Shown here: positions 25,834 through 34,853 of the stretch, in pieces
How the letters are laid out: every line of letters begins with the position of its first letter
How positions within the stretch are numbered: the stretch's first letter is position 1
Origin: Hyphomonadaceae bacterium
GTDB lineage: Bacteria > Pseudomonadota > Alphaproteobacteria > Caulobacterales > Hyphomonadaceae
NCBI GenBank assembly: GCA_024743315.1
Contig: JANSWU010000001.1
Span: 1 to 64,000, forward strand
DNA length: 64,000 bases
Direction of reading: 5' to 3'
Translations under genes and position numbers: made by a program
Notes under the pieces: generated by a model
What the model was told of the DNA's origin: nothing
The model's input: the letters and a program-made list of their open reading frames with translations, nothing else
The model's database searches: none

Positions 25834-27426
25834 GTGTCTCAGCAGAATGTAGAGTTGGCTGACCTCAGTATTGAGGCAGGAGAAGTTCGAAAGAACTGGA
25901 ATGAAGTCCGCTTGTACGAGCAAGCCGTGCGTAGCGGTGAAGCCGAAATCGCCAAAGGCGGAGCGCTCCTCGTCAAAACCGGCAAACACACAGGGCGATC
26001 CGCGAAAGACAAGTTCACCGTCCGCGATGACACCACTGAGAACACGGTCTGGTGGGACAATAATGCGTCCATGACACCGGCCCATTTTGACGCGCTCTGG
26101 GAAGACTTCCAGGCCCACCTCAAGGGCAAAACGCTATATACCCAACAGCTCTTCGGTGGCGCTGATCTCGACCATCGCGCGCCCGTGCGGATCGTCAATG
26201 AATTTGCCTGGCATTCCCTGTTCATCCGTCATCTGTTGCGGATCCCAACTTCCGAAGAATATGCGGACTTCACGCACGAGTTCACGATCATAAACAGCCC
26301 AAGCTTCCGGGCAGATCCGGCCAAGCATGGCACGGTCTCCGACACTGTGATTGCCGTGAATTTTGCCAAGAAACTGGTCCTGATCGGTGGCACGTCCTAT
26401 GCGGGCGAGACCAAGAAATCCGTCTTCACCATCCTGAATTACATCCTGCCGACCAAAGGCGTGATGCCGATGCATTGCTCGGTCAATGATGGCGGCAATG
26501 ACGATGCTGCGATCTTCTTCGGCTTGTCGGGGACGGGTAAAACCACCTTGTCGGCCGATGCCAGTCGCACCCTGATTGGCGATGACGAACATGGCTGGTC
26601 CGAGAACGGCCTCTTCAATTTTGAAGGCGGCTGCTATGCCAAGATGATCAATCTGTCGCCGGAAAATGAGCCGGAAATCTACGCCACAACCAGCATGTGG
26701 GGCACCGTGCTCGAAAACGTCGTCATGGACCCCGAGACCCGCGAACTCGACTTTTTTGACAATTCACTGGCGGAAAACTCGCGCGGGGCTTATCCGATCT
26801 CGGCGATTGAGAATGCGTCGCTCAGCGGCCGTTGTGGCCAGCCGAAGAACCTGATCATGCTGACTTGCGATGCGTTTGGCGTGATGCCCCCGATCGCCAA
26901 GTTGACGCCAGCCCAGGCGATGTACCACTTCTTGTCTGGCTATACTGCCAAGGTGGCCGGTACCGAAAAAGGCGTGACTGAGCCAACCGCAACCTTTTCC
27001 ACCTGCTTTGGCGGCCCCTTCATGCCGCGCCACCCAAGCGAATATGGCAAACTGCTCGGTCAGCTGATCGACAAGTATGACGTCAATTGCTGGTTGGTCT
27101 CAACCGGTTGGACCGGCGGCGCGCATGGGGTTGGTCATCGGATGCCGATCAAAGCCACCCGCGCCCTGCTCAATGCCGCACTCGATGGCAGCCTGAACCG
27201 GGTTGAGTTCCGCAAGGATGAGACATTTGGTTTCATGGTCCCCACCGCGCTTGAAGGCGTTGATGCGACCATCCTCAACCCGCGCGAAACCTGGGACGAC
27301 AAAGCCGCTTATGACGCCCAGGCGGAGAAACTCGCACAAATGTTTGTTGAGAATTTCAAAGTCTATCAGGCACATGTCGATGCTGACGTGAACGCAGCCG
27401 GGCCACGCGTCAAAGTACCAGCCTAA
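25834..27426 (+). CDS. pckA: Phosphoenolpyruvate carboxykinase (ATP)
   Basis: A 530-residue PckA converting oxaloacetate and ATP to PEP, the entry step of gluconeogenesis. The kinase loop [15 protein letters not shown], the substrate segment [44 protein letters not shown] and the [15 protein letters not shown] region are complete. The start is a GTG at 25834 with GGGGAAGAG upstream; the conserved N-terminus begins there and a long in-frame extension upstream is non-coding-like. A strong terminator follows. ppdK, the other PEP/pyruvate node enzyme, is also in this window. Confidence 0.97.
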   Translation: MSQQNVELADLSIEAGEVRKNWNEVRLYEQAVRSGEAEIAKGGALLVKTGKHTGRSAKDKFTVRDDTTENTVWWDNNASMTPAHFDALWEDFQAHLKGKTLYTQQLFGGADLDHRAPVRIVNEFAWHSLFIRHLLRIPTSEEYADFTHEFTIINSPSFRADPAKHGTVSDTVIAVNFAKKLVLIGGTSYAGETKKSVFTILNYILPTKGVMPMHCSVNDGGNDDAAIFFGLSGTGKTTLSADASRTLIGDDEHGWSENGLFNFEGGCYAKMINLSPENEPEIYATTSMWGTVLENVVMDPETRELDFFDNSLAENSRGAYPISAIENASLSGRCGQPKNLIMLTCDAFGVMPPIAKLTPAQAMYHFLSGYTAKVAGTEKGVTEPTATFSTCFGGPFMPRHPSEYGKLLGQLIDKYDVNCWLVSTGWTGGAHGVGHRMPIKATRALLNAALDGSLNRVEFRKDETFGFMVPTALEGVDATILNPRETWDDKAAYDAQAEKLAQMFVENFKVYQAHVDADVNAAGPRVKVPA

Positions 27427-27448
27427 GCACGCGCAGAATTCTGATACG

Positions 27449-27480
27449 AAAAAGCCCCTCTACGCCGGAGGGGCTTTTTT
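27449..27480 (+). terminator. Rho-independent terminator after pckA
   Basis: AAAAAGCCCCTC pairs with GAGGGGCTTTTT around TACGCCG, ending in a T-run (to 27480). A textbook intrinsic terminator. Confidence 0.93.
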
Positions 27481-27551
27481 CGTGACTGAGGCCTTGGATT
27501 GACGGCAATTTTTTTGCTGGCACATTAACCATGGCCTTCAGGAGGTTCGGT

Positions 27552-29042
27552 TTGCGTTATTTCATTGCCTTCATTCTGTCTCTGGCTCTCAGCTTTGCTG
27601 CCGATGCCCAGACCAAGCGCGCTTTCATTGTCGGGGTCCAGAATTATGATGAACTCACCGACCTGACGAAAACCCTCGCTGACGCCGAAGGCTATGCCGA
27701 TGTCTTCGAGAACGAACTTGGCTTTGAAGTGACGCTGCTACGCGATCCGAATTTTTCAGATTTCCTGGTCGCCTTGTCTGACTTCGAGGCCACGATTGAA
27801 ACTGGCGATGAGATCGTCTTTGTCTTTTCCGGACATGGTTGGTCCGATGGCGCGCGCAATTTCGTCGCGATGAGTGATGCGCCGCTGCGCTCAACCGAAG
27901 TCGTTCTGGAACGCCTGACCTTTGACCTCAACGAGGCCATCATTAACAAGTTCCGGGCCAAAGATCCGAGCCTCGTTCTGGCAATTGTCGATGCCTGCCG
28001 GGACAATCCGTTTGATCTTGGCACCAAGTCGGTGACCAAAGGCCTGGTGCCGCAACAGACTATTCCGGGCACACTGGTGGTTTATGCGGCAGGTGCGAGC
28101 CAGCAAGCCCTCGATCGTCTCGACCCGGAAGATCCGTCTCCCTATTCGGTATTCACCCGCACGCTTTTGCCGAAGCTGGAAAATGCCGAAACACCCCTGA
28201 TGCGGGCCTTTGACGAAGCGCGCAGTGAAACCGCCGCATTGGCCAGTCAAATCTCTCATCTGCAGCGCCCGGCCATCTATTCCGATATTTCGCTCGATTT
28301 CTGCTTTGCGCGCGACTGCGAAACGGTTCGCGGCACTGCCATCCCAGACGCTGCCACACAACGAGAATTAGTCTTGAACGCTGTTCATACGAGACTGTCT
28401 GAATTCGTCTACGAGAGCGAATACAGCATGCCGTTCACCACCGACTCGCTCTCCATTCTCCTTGATGACGACATTGATGGGGACGGCTATGATGACTTCT
28501 TTATCAGCGTCGAACATACTGATTTTTGCGGCTCGGCAGGCTGCCAACATCAACTCATCACCTATTCAGACGGCGCCTACAAAGAGATCTTTAGCAATAC
28601 GGGCGGTAGCTTGACGGTCTTGCCGACCAGCCAGAATGGGATGCGCGACCTCGCACTCGGCGTCGGCTTCACGCTTGATCGCGTACCGATTTATGAACTG
28701 CGACGTTTCGATGGCGACTCCTATACAACCTCTGCCATCGTGGCGTGCCAATTGTTACAATCCTATTGCCGCTTGGAAGATGCGCTCATCGAAGGCAGTT
28801 ATGAGGACAGTGATTCGATGATGGCGTTCTATCCTTCAGAAGCTTCAGGTACATTTACCCTCCTACCTCAGGGCACAGTCATCTATGAAAGCCTGGACGC
28901 CGCCATGAACGAAACCGAGGCCGGCCGTGTGCAAGAGAGTTTCGACTATTTCGCCGGAATGGATTCGAGCGGTCAGTTCGCTTTGGTTCATATCTGGAAA
29001 GGCACTTATGGCATCGCGCGCGTTCAGCCAACAGCGCGTTGA
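27552..29042 (+). CDS. Secreted caspase-fold (metacaspase-like) protein
   Basis: A 496-residue protein from the TTG at 27552: signal peptide ending ADAQ (about residue 20), p20-type caspase domain (about 21-245) and an unassigned C-terminal domain. The catalytic dyad is intact: His95 in VFVFSGHGWSDG and Cys149 in AIVDACRDNPF. These clan CD peptidases usually cut after Arg/Lys. The C-terminal half contains an Asp-rich Ca2+-loop-like segment (DDDIDGDGYDDFF). The TTG is preferred because AGGAGG lies 6 bases before it; an ATG 21 bases upstream has no ribosome site. Monocistronic after the pckA terminator. Confidence 0.82.
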   Translation: MRYFIAFILSLALSFAADAQTKRAFIVGVQNYDELTDLTKTLADAEGYADVFENELGFEVTLLRDPNFSDFLVALSDFEATIETGDEIVFVFSGHGWSDGARNFVAMSDAPLRSTEVVLERLTFDLNEAIINKFRAKDPSLVLAIVDACRDNPFDLGTKSVTKGLVPQQTIPGTLVVYAAGASQQALDRLDPEDPSPYSVFTRTLLPKLENAETPLMRAFDEARSETAALASQISHLQRPAIYSDISLDFCFARDCETVRGTAIPDAATQRELVLNAVHTRLSEFVYESEYSMPFTTDSLSILLDDDIDGDGYDDFFISVEHTDFCGSAGCQHQLITYSDGAYKEIFSNTGGSLTVLPTSQNGMRDLALGVGFTLDRVPIYELRRFDGDSYTTSAIVACQLLQSYCRLEDALIEGSYEDSDSMMAFYPSEASGTFTLLPQGTVIYESLDAAMNETEAGRVQESFDYFAGMDSSGQFALVHIWKGTYGIARVQPTAR

Positions 29043-29122
29043 GCCGAGAAATCAGTCATTGATTGCAACACGTTGCGCGCGCCCTATTGTGTGAGAGGAT
29101 AGCCAAACTGGAGCCTTCTCTC

Positions 29123-30499
29123 ATGCCGCGCCTGATCCTGTTCCTTTTTGCCTGCTTGGCGCTTGTCGCGCCCGCTTTATTGAACGCGCATGCTCAATCA
29201 GCACCGGACTATGACCAGTTTCATCAAGGCCGCGAAGTTGCAGGTGACGGCGCTGTTTTAGAGTTTCGCGACCGCATCGCGCCTGAGAACGCCATGACGC
29301 GCGACCGTTTGGAAAACCTGCTCCCGCGCTTGATGGACGAGACCGATCTCGACATGTGGATCGTGATCAATCGCGAATATGCTGAAGATCCGGTCTATTT
29401 CACACTGGTACCGCAACCCGCGTTTGCGGCGCGGCGAACGACCATCCTGGTCTTTCATCGCCATGCCGATGGCTTCGATATGCTCACCGTCAATCGATAC
29501 CCACTGGGCGAACCATATGAAGCAGCCTGGGAAGGCGGCGATCTCGACGAGCAATGGGCCGCTCTGGCCAGCCTGATCGCGGAAAAAGATCCTCAGCGCA
29601 TCGGCATAAATGTTTCCGACTATTGGCCCGTGGCCGATGGTCTGACGCACGGATTGCATCAAAAACTTACCTCAGTTCTGCCTGAGCATCTTACAGATCG
29701 CCTGGTCAGCGCAGAAGATTTGGTCATCCGTTGGATTGAAACCCGCAGCGACTTGGAAATGGAAGCCTATGGCCACGTCGTCGGCCTGGCGCGCGCGGTG
29801 ATCAGCGAGGGCTTTTCGTCCCAAGTCATCACGCCGGGCGTGACGACCACCGATGATGTTGCCTGGTATCTGCGTCAGCGCTTTGAGGATCTTAATCTGG
29901 CGCCCTGGTTCAACCCTTATGTGAATGTGCAACGCCCCGGCATGTCTTGCGACGCCGACCAGGCCTTTTGCGGCGAGGAAGGCATTATTCGTCGCGGCGA
30001 CATTATCCACACAGATGTCGGGATTTGCTATTTGAAACTGTGCACCGATACCCAGGAAATGGGCTATATTCTGCGCGTTGGCGAAACCGATGTGCCGGAT
30101 GGCTTGAAGGCGGCGATGGCGGTAGGCAACCGTTGGCAGGACTTTCTAACATCCTCTTATGAGCTTGGCCGATCTGGCAATGAGGTGCTCGCGCAAACGC
30201 GGGACCAATGTGATGCGGCGGACATGATCTGCTCGACCTATACCCACCCGCTCGGCTTTTTTGGTCATGCGCCGGGTCCGACCATCGGGATGTGGGACAA
30301 TCAAGGCGACACCCCTGTGCGCGGCGATTGGCCAGTCTATGCCGACACGTGCTACGCGATTGAAGGCAATGTCAAAGCCCGGGTGCCCGAATGGGACGGC
30401 CAATATGCGCAGATCAAGCTCGAACAGGATGCCTGCTTTGACGGTGAGAAAGTGGATTATCTCGCAGGCCGCCAGACGCGATGGCACGTGATCGAATAG
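29123..30499 (+). CDS. Secreted M24-family (creatinase/aminopeptidase P fold) protein
   Basis: A 458-residue protein with a signal peptide (MPRLILFLFACLALVAPALLNAHAQ) and an M24 pita-bread domain in the C-terminal 250 residues. Segments such as TTDDVAWYLRQRFE, GIIRRGDIIHTDVGICYLKLCTDTQEMGY, HPLGFFGHAPGPTIGMWDNQGD and YAIEGNVKARVPEWDGQYAQIKLEQDACF correspond to the metal-binding strands (D...D...H...E...E order). The first metal Asp appears in HTDVG and the second in CTDTQ. Xaa-Pro dipeptidase or related activity is possible. TGGAG lies 10 bases before ATG 29123. Confidence 0.82.
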   Translation: MPRLILFLFACLALVAPALLNAHAQSAPDYDQFHQGREVAGDGAVLEFRDRIAPENAMTRDRLENLLPRLMDETDLDMWIVINREYAEDPVYFTLVPQPAFAARRTTILVFHRHADGFDMLTVNRYPLGEPYEAAWEGGDLDEQWAALASLIAEKDPQRIGINVSDYWPVADGLTHGLHQKLTSVLPEHLTDRLVSAEDLVIRWIETRSDLEMEAYGHVVGLARAVISEGFSSQVITPGVTTTDDVAWYLRQRFEDLNLAPWFNPYVNVQRPGMSCDADQAFCGEEGIIRRGDIIHTDVGICYLKLCTDTQEMGYILRVGETDVPDGLKAAMAVGNRWQDFLTSSYELGRSGNEVLAQTRDQCDAADMICSTYTHPLGFFGHAPGPTIGMWDNQGDTPVRGDWPVYADTCYAIEGNVKARVPEWDGQYAQIKLEQDACFDGEKVDYLAGRQTRWHVIE

Positions 30500-30595
30500 G
30501 CCCTGCGAGTGGTCTAACGCCACATTCAGATTTTTTGTAATCATCGCGTCGTCGACGCGACTATAGCTCTGAACCCTCAGATTTGGAGCTCAGAC

Positions 30596-30919
30596 ATGAC
30601 CGAAGCCTATCGCCTGTCCTTCACCGCCTGTTTTTCCGTTGGTTACGCGATTCTGTTGATCCTGTTTTTTAGTGCGCGCACTGACTCGCTCGCGGCCGGG
30701 ATCGAGATCATTCCGTATGCCGTCATCGGCCTGTGTGGCCTCGCAACTTTATACTTCGCACCTAACAAGTTCGCACCGCAGATCGAGACGGAACGTCGGT
30801 CCCGGTCGATTTTTGGCTGTGGGCAACGTTTGTCCGCGGTACAGATGGCCGCCATCGTCGCAACCGGCTTCGCGTTTGGCGGCGTTCTGAGCAAAACAGT
30901 GCGCGCGCTTTTCGCCTGA
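30596..30919 (+). CDS. Small integral membrane protein, unknown
   Basis: A 107-residue protein with three hydrophobic segments (about 8-26, 35-55 and 82-105) separated by a basic loop (ETERRSRSIFG). I recognise no family. GGAG lies 9 bases before the ATG, which supports expression. It ends exactly where the convergent pgeF gene ends (TGATCA junction). Confidence 0.65.
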   Translation: MTEAYRLSFTACFSVGYAILLILFFSARTDSLAAGIEIIPYAVIGLCGLATLYFAPNKFAPQIETERRSRSIFGCGQRLSAVQMAAIVATGFAFGGVLSKTVRALFA

Positions 30920-31693
30920 TCAACGCTCGGGATTGAGCACGATCACGCTGCCATTGCGACCATAATCGGCCTCACCGCGATGGTTTCGACGTCGATTGGA
31001 GAAATAGTCGGCCTCCATCGCGCATGTGTCGTGCCCGATATTGTCGACCGCGCTGACCCCTTCGCGCAGCAGCACCGCCTGGACATAACCGACCAGATCA
31101 AAATGTGAGCGATCATCCCGGCCTGCGATGAACAGCCGATCTGTCCATTCATGCTCGCCGACAAACGTGTCGCGAAATTCCGGTCCGACTTCATAACTGG
31201 CTTGCTGGATCGCTGGCCCGATCGCGGCGGTGATTTGGTCCCGCTCTGCACCGAGCGCCTCCATCGCTTCGATCGTGGCTTCGCAAATACCGGCGAGCGC
31301 CCCTTTCCAACCCGCATGCGCCGCGCCGATGATGCCCGTCTCAGCGTCGACAAAAAGCACCGGCACGCAATCTGCCGTCAAAATACATAAAGCCAGACCC
31401 GGCACTTTCGTGACCATGGCATCGGCCTGTGGTCGGGTTCGCCACGGCTCCGTTACCGTGACAGCTTTGGCGCTGTGAACCTGAAAGCAGGAGAGCAGCT
31501 TGTCTGCGCCGATCGCATCGCGAATGAGGTCGCGATTGTCGCGAATGGCCCGGGCATCATCGTCTGACCCTTGGCCAATATTCAGACTCTCATAGATCCC
31601 TGTGGAGACCCCGCCCTTACGACCGAAAAAGCCGTGCGAGATCCCCTCTATCGTGGACATTTTATGCCCAAGTGCATGCGGCGGCGATGTCAT
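30920..31693 (-). CDS. pgeF: Peptidoglycan editing factor PgeF (YfiH/laccase-domain family)
   Basis: A 257-residue member of the multicopper-polyphenol oxidoreductase-like YfiH family: GISHGFFGRKGGVSTGIYESLNIG, then LLSCFQVHSAKAVTV and ILTADCVPVLFVD, GAAHAGWKGALAGI (metal His) and IGPAIQQASYEVG. PgeF removes wrongly incorporated amino acids from peptidoglycan precursors in E. coli; homologues show purine nucleoside activity. Start 31693 is chosen for the family-like N-terminal length; an internal ATG 33 bases further on is an alternative. Confidence 0.92.
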   Translation of the reverse strand: MTSPPHALGHKMSTIEGISHGFFGRKGGVSTGIYESLNIGQGSDDDARAIRDNRDLIRDAIGADKLLSCFQVHSAKAVTVTEPWRTRPQADAMVTKVPGLALCILTADCVPVLFVDAETGIIGAAHAGWKGALAGICEATIEAMEALGAERDQITAAIGPAIQQASYEVGPEFRDTFVGEHEWTDRLFIAGRDDRSHFDLVGYVQAVLLREGVSAVDNIGHDTCAMEADYFSNRRRNHRGEADYGRNGSVIVLNPER

Positions 31694-31732
31694 GCCTCGC
31701 AACTAATCCAGCTTGAATGCGCAGGGCAAGCC

Positions 31733-32305
31733 CTAACGCGGGGCACGTTTGGCCAGGATGCGCTGCAAAGTCCGTCGATGCATGTTCAGGCGGCGCGCTG
31801 TCTCAGAGACATTATGCCCGCACAATTCATAGACGCGCTGAATATGTTCCCATCGCACTCGATCGGCCGACATTGGGTTTTCAGGCGGTTCTGGCAGGCC
31901 ATCTCCCGAATTGACCAAGGCGCGCACAATGTCTTCAACGTCGGCTGGCTTGGCGAGATAATCGACCGCGCCCGCTTTAACAGCCGCAACCGCCGTTGCG
32001 ATTGCGCCATACCCGGTCAGGATCACCGCACGGGCATCCGGCCGGTATCTGTGCAACACTTCCACAACGTCGAGGCCGGATCCGTCCTCAAGGCGCAGAT
32101 CGAGCACAGCGAATGCCGGTGGGTTCAAGCGGGCTATATCGCGCGCCTCTGATACTTTCGACGTGGCTGAGATCAGAAAGCCGCGTTGCGTCAGAGCGCG
32201 TGCGAGACGCTGCAAAAACGGGCCATCATCATCAAGCACCAAGCAGGTGCGGTCCTCTACATTTTTGAGGCTCTCGTGCAGTTTGACTGTAACTGGAGAT
32301 TCCAT
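31733..32305 (-). CDS. regA: Redox response regulator RegA/ActR/PrrA
   Basis: A 190-residue two-domain regulator: receiver domain (about 15-130) with the acidic pair LDDDGPF, phospho-Asp in FAVLDLRLEDGSG, Thr in LTGYGAIATAV and Lys in YLAKPAD; and a Fis-type HTH (about 145-188) ending VSETARRLNMHRRTLQRILAKR. The HTH is almost invariant in the RegA/ActR/PrrA family, which controls respiration, carbon and nitrogen fixation genes by redox state. AAGGAG precedes the ATG by 6 bases. It follows regB by 18 bp. Confidence 0.95.
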   Translation of the reverse strand: MESPVTVKLHESLKNVEDRTCLVLDDDGPFLQRLARALTQRGFLISATSKVSEARDIARLNPPAFAVLDLRLEDGSGLDVVEVLHRYRPDARAVILTGYGAIATAVAAVKAGAVDYLAKPADVEDIVRALVNSGDGLPEPPENPMSADRVRWEHIQRVYELCGHNVSETARRLNMHRRTLQRILAKRAPR

Positions 32306-32323
32306 TTCTTGCTCCTTCAGCCC

Positions 32324-33703
32324 CTAATCTAGGTTGTTTTCCGTATTGTCCAAAGGCTGTAACTCAGTACGTGGCCACACCGCCTGTACGATTGCGCCGC
32401 GACGAGGTGCCGCGCGGTTGCGTGTCGCAATTCGTCCGCCTGTGCGTTCAATCAGCGTTTTTGCAATAAAGAAGCCAAGCCCCATATCGCCGCCACCTAA
32501 ATGCGCGTCGCCGCGTTGTGAGACATAAGGCTCACCGAGCTTGGGCATCACCTCTGCCGCAAAACCTGGTCCGTCATCTCGGATCGTCACCACAAATTGT
32601 CGATCCGTCCAGTTTGCGACCACGCGCACTTCTTCGTCTGCGAAACTCACTGCATTCTCGATAAAGGCCCCCAGCGCATGCAGCACTTCCGGGCTGCGTC
32701 GGATGACAGGGACTTTCTCTTCACCGCCATCCGCGGCTTCATAGGTGACGCGAACAGCCACCCCGAGCCCTTTGTGCGGCGCGGCCGCTTCCTCGACCAG
32801 GGCGCTCAGAGGCATTTGTGCGTGCACCATGTCGCTCGCTTCTCGGGCTTTTCCAAGCCGCTGCAAGATTTCGCGACAACGTTCAGCCTGTTCGGCCAAC
32901 AAGGTTGCATCCTCACGGTGCGGGCTGTCTTCGGGCAGCATGGCGAGGAGTTCCTTAGCAACCAGGTGGATCGTGGCGAGCGGCGTGCCAAGCTCATGCG
33001 CTGTCATCGCTGACATCGCACCAAGCGCTGACAGTCTTTGCTCGCGCGACATCACGACGGCTGCGGCATCCAGGGCGCGAACCATTTTGGCTTCATCCTC
33101 GTTCACTCGCTGCGCCGACAAGGCGAAGAAGAGAATACCGATGCACAGCGCAGCGAAATGGCCGACCTCGAACAATTCGGGAAAGACCAGGGCTTCACCC
33201 TCGCGCCAAGGCAGATCATAAGCAAATAGAGGCATTAAGGCGGCCATGCCAATCGCCAGAATTGAGATTAAAGCCGTGTACCGTCCGCGCAGGCTTGAGG
33301 CGGCGATCGTGACAGGCGCGATCAGGAACAAAAGGAACGGGTTTGATAGACCGCCTGTCAAACTGATCAACAAGGCGAGCTGAACCACGTCGAAGCCGAT
33401 CTGCAACGCTGCTTCCCACCCTTTGAGGAGTTGCGGTCCCACCGCTGCGAAGGAGAGAAACACGTTCAGCCAAGCCGAAGCAGCAATCACGGCAAGACAC
33501 AAAGCCAGCGGCAAACTGAAATCGAGGACGAAATAGACTCCGAGTACGGCCAGGGTTTGACCGGCAACGGCCAGCCAGCGAAGCGTCATCAGGGTGCCGA
33601 GGCGTGTGCGGCCTTGCGCCGCCCCGACGTTTGAAAGCCCTTCTGGTAGTAGGCTGACCAGCGCCTCGTCCATTCCGGCGCGGCTGGCGTTTAAGTCTTC
33701 CAA
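32324..33703 (-). CDS. regB: Redox sensor histidine kinase RegB/ActS/PrrB
   Basis: A 459-residue kinase: six membrane helices in residues 40-200 including the quinone-sensing GGLSNPF motif (117-123), the H-box MTAHELGTPLATIHL with phospho-His236, the conserved redox Cys276 in EQAERCREIL, and the HATPase domain (NAVSFAD, RDDGPGF, GGGDMGLGFFIAK). It senses ubiquinone pool and thiol redox state and phosphorylates RegA. A TTG at 33703 has GGAG 7 bases upstream and is taken as start; ATG 33673 is an alternative with a poor ribosome site. Divergent from the SCO gene across 66 bp. Confidence 0.94.
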   Translation of the reverse strand: MEDLNASRAGMDEALVSLLPEGLSNVGAAQGRTRLGTLMTLRWLAVAGQTLAVLGVYFVLDFSLPLALCLAVIAASAWLNVFLSFAAVGPQLLKGWEAALQIGFDVVQLALLISLTGGLSNPFLLFLIAPVTIAASSLRGRYTALISILAIGMAALMPLFAYDLPWREGEALVFPELFEVGHFAALCIGILFFALSAQRVNEDEAKMVRALDAAAVVMSREQRLSALGAMSAMTAHELGTPLATIHLVAKELLAMLPEDSPHREDATLLAEQAERCREILQRLGKAREASDMVHAQMPLSALVEEAAAPHKGLGVAVRVTYEAADGGEEKVPVIRRSPEVLHALGAFIENAVSFADEEVRVVANWTDRQFVVTIRDDGPGFAAEVMPKLGEPYVSQRGDAHLGGGDMGLGFFIAKTLIERTGGRIATRNRAAPRRGAIVQAVWPRTELQPLDNTENNLD

Positions 33704-33769
33704 AGGTCGTCTCCGAGTGCGGCGTCACGGCCCTTTATCACAATCCGTGAATGTGCACATAAGTTTGGC

Positions 33770-34384
33770 ATGAAGACAGTGCAGTCAATCTCTATCGGAC
33801 TTGCAGGGCTTGCCTTGGCGGCCTGTAATCCGGGTACGACTTCTCCGACCGCTGGCGGCGCGGAAGCCGGCTGTATGACCCGCGCCTATGACACGATTGG
33901 AGGCCCGATCAGCCTGACCGCGCATACCGGTGACCGCGTGACTGAAGCGGATTTTAAAGGCAAGCCAACGCTGATCTATTTCGGGTTCACCTATTGCCCG
34001 GATATTTGCCCGGGCACGCTGGTGGCGGTCGAGCGAGCCTATCAGGCCTTGCCCGAAGGGCTAGAACCGCCTCAAACCCTTTTGATCACCGTTGATCCGG
34101 AACGCGACACGCCTGAGGCATTGGCACAATATGTTTCAACCGCGGCCTTTCCCGACAATTTGATCGGGCTCACCGGGACCGCGGAAGAGATCGCCGCGGC
34201 TGCGGATGCCTTTATCGCCCAGTATGAGCGGATCGAAACCCCTGACAGTCTCGCAGAGTACACGATGGATCATACATCCTTGCTATATTTGATGGATGAG
34301 AACTGGCAGCTAAAAACCTTCTTCGCCGAAGCGGATGCGGATCCGGACTATATTTCAAACTGCTTGGCGCAGCATATCGGTTAA
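33770..34384 (+). CDS. senC: SCO1/SenC family copper chaperone lipoprotein
   Basis: A 204-residue lipoprotein (lipobox ALAAC, Cys19) with a thioredoxin-like SCO domain. The copper site is complete: FGFTYCPDICPGTL supplies CxxxC and the distal DHTSLLYLMD supplies His. SCO proteins deliver copper to the CuA site of cytochrome c oxidase. Placement next to regB-regA mirrors the regB-senC-regA loci of Rhodobacter, although here senC is divergent. Its stop overlaps the convergent LuxR-type gene by 4 bases. Confidence 0.93.
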   Translation: MKTVQSISIGLAGLALAACNPGTTSPTAGGAEAGCMTRAYDTIGGPISLTAHTGDRVTEADFKGKPTLIYFGFTYCPDICPGTLVAVERAYQALPEGLEPPQTLLITVDPERDTPEALAQYVSTAAFPDNLIGLTGTAEEIAAAADAFIAQYERIETPDSLAEYTMDHTSLLYLMDENWQLKTFFAEADADPDYISNCLAQHIG

Positions 34385-34773
34385 ACCGGTTCTAGCGTTC
34401 GTTCCTCAACCTCGGCCCCGGCCAGACACGTGCTCATGATGGCCACGGCAGCTGCACCGGTGCCGACTCCAAGCTTGGCATAAGCCCGGCGCCGGAACGT
34501 GTCAGCGGTCGCCGTCGTCACGCCCATGCGTGCCGCGATCTCGCGCTTTTTGAGCCCTGCAGCGACGCAAATCAGGAGCTCCATCTCTCGGCCTGATAAA
34601 CCAAGATGATCGCGCACGTCTTCAATCGATCTGCGCGCCCGCAGGACGAAATTGCCGACCTGAAAATCCTGCTGTTTTGCAGTCTGAGTACAGTCTGTCT
34701 TGTTAACCATTTCCAAAATCATCCGCTGGCGCTTAAGTGTTTTTTGTGCGCTGACAACGGATTTAGGCAGCAT
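34381..34773 (-). CDS. Small LuxR-type HTH regulator (HTH domain only)
   Basis: A 130-residue protein whose only recognisable domain is a C-terminal GerE/LuxR HTH (about 62-115: LGLSGREMELLICVAAGLKKREIAARMGVTTATADTFRRRAYAKLGVGTGAAAVAIM). The helix order matches LuxR recognition helices, but the usual VS.NTV. is VTTATAD. There is no receiver or ligand domain. The start is uncertain: ATG 34773 has a close AGGA; internal ATGs at 34722 and 34710 are possible. It may read the same redox or stress context as its neighbours; this is unproven. Confidence 0.7.
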   Translation of the reverse strand: MLPKSVVSAQKTLKRQRMILEMVNKTDCTQTAKQQDFQVGNFVLRARRSIEDVRDHLGLSGREMELLICVAAGLKKREIAARMGVTTATADTFRRRAYAKLGVGTGAAAVAIMSTCLAGAEVEERTLEPV

Positions 34774-34853
34774 TTCCTGCCACAATACTGTTTTTGATAA
34801 TGAAATTTCTAAGTAATTAAATCGAAATCGTCAGTATTTGACCGGGCTTGCGT

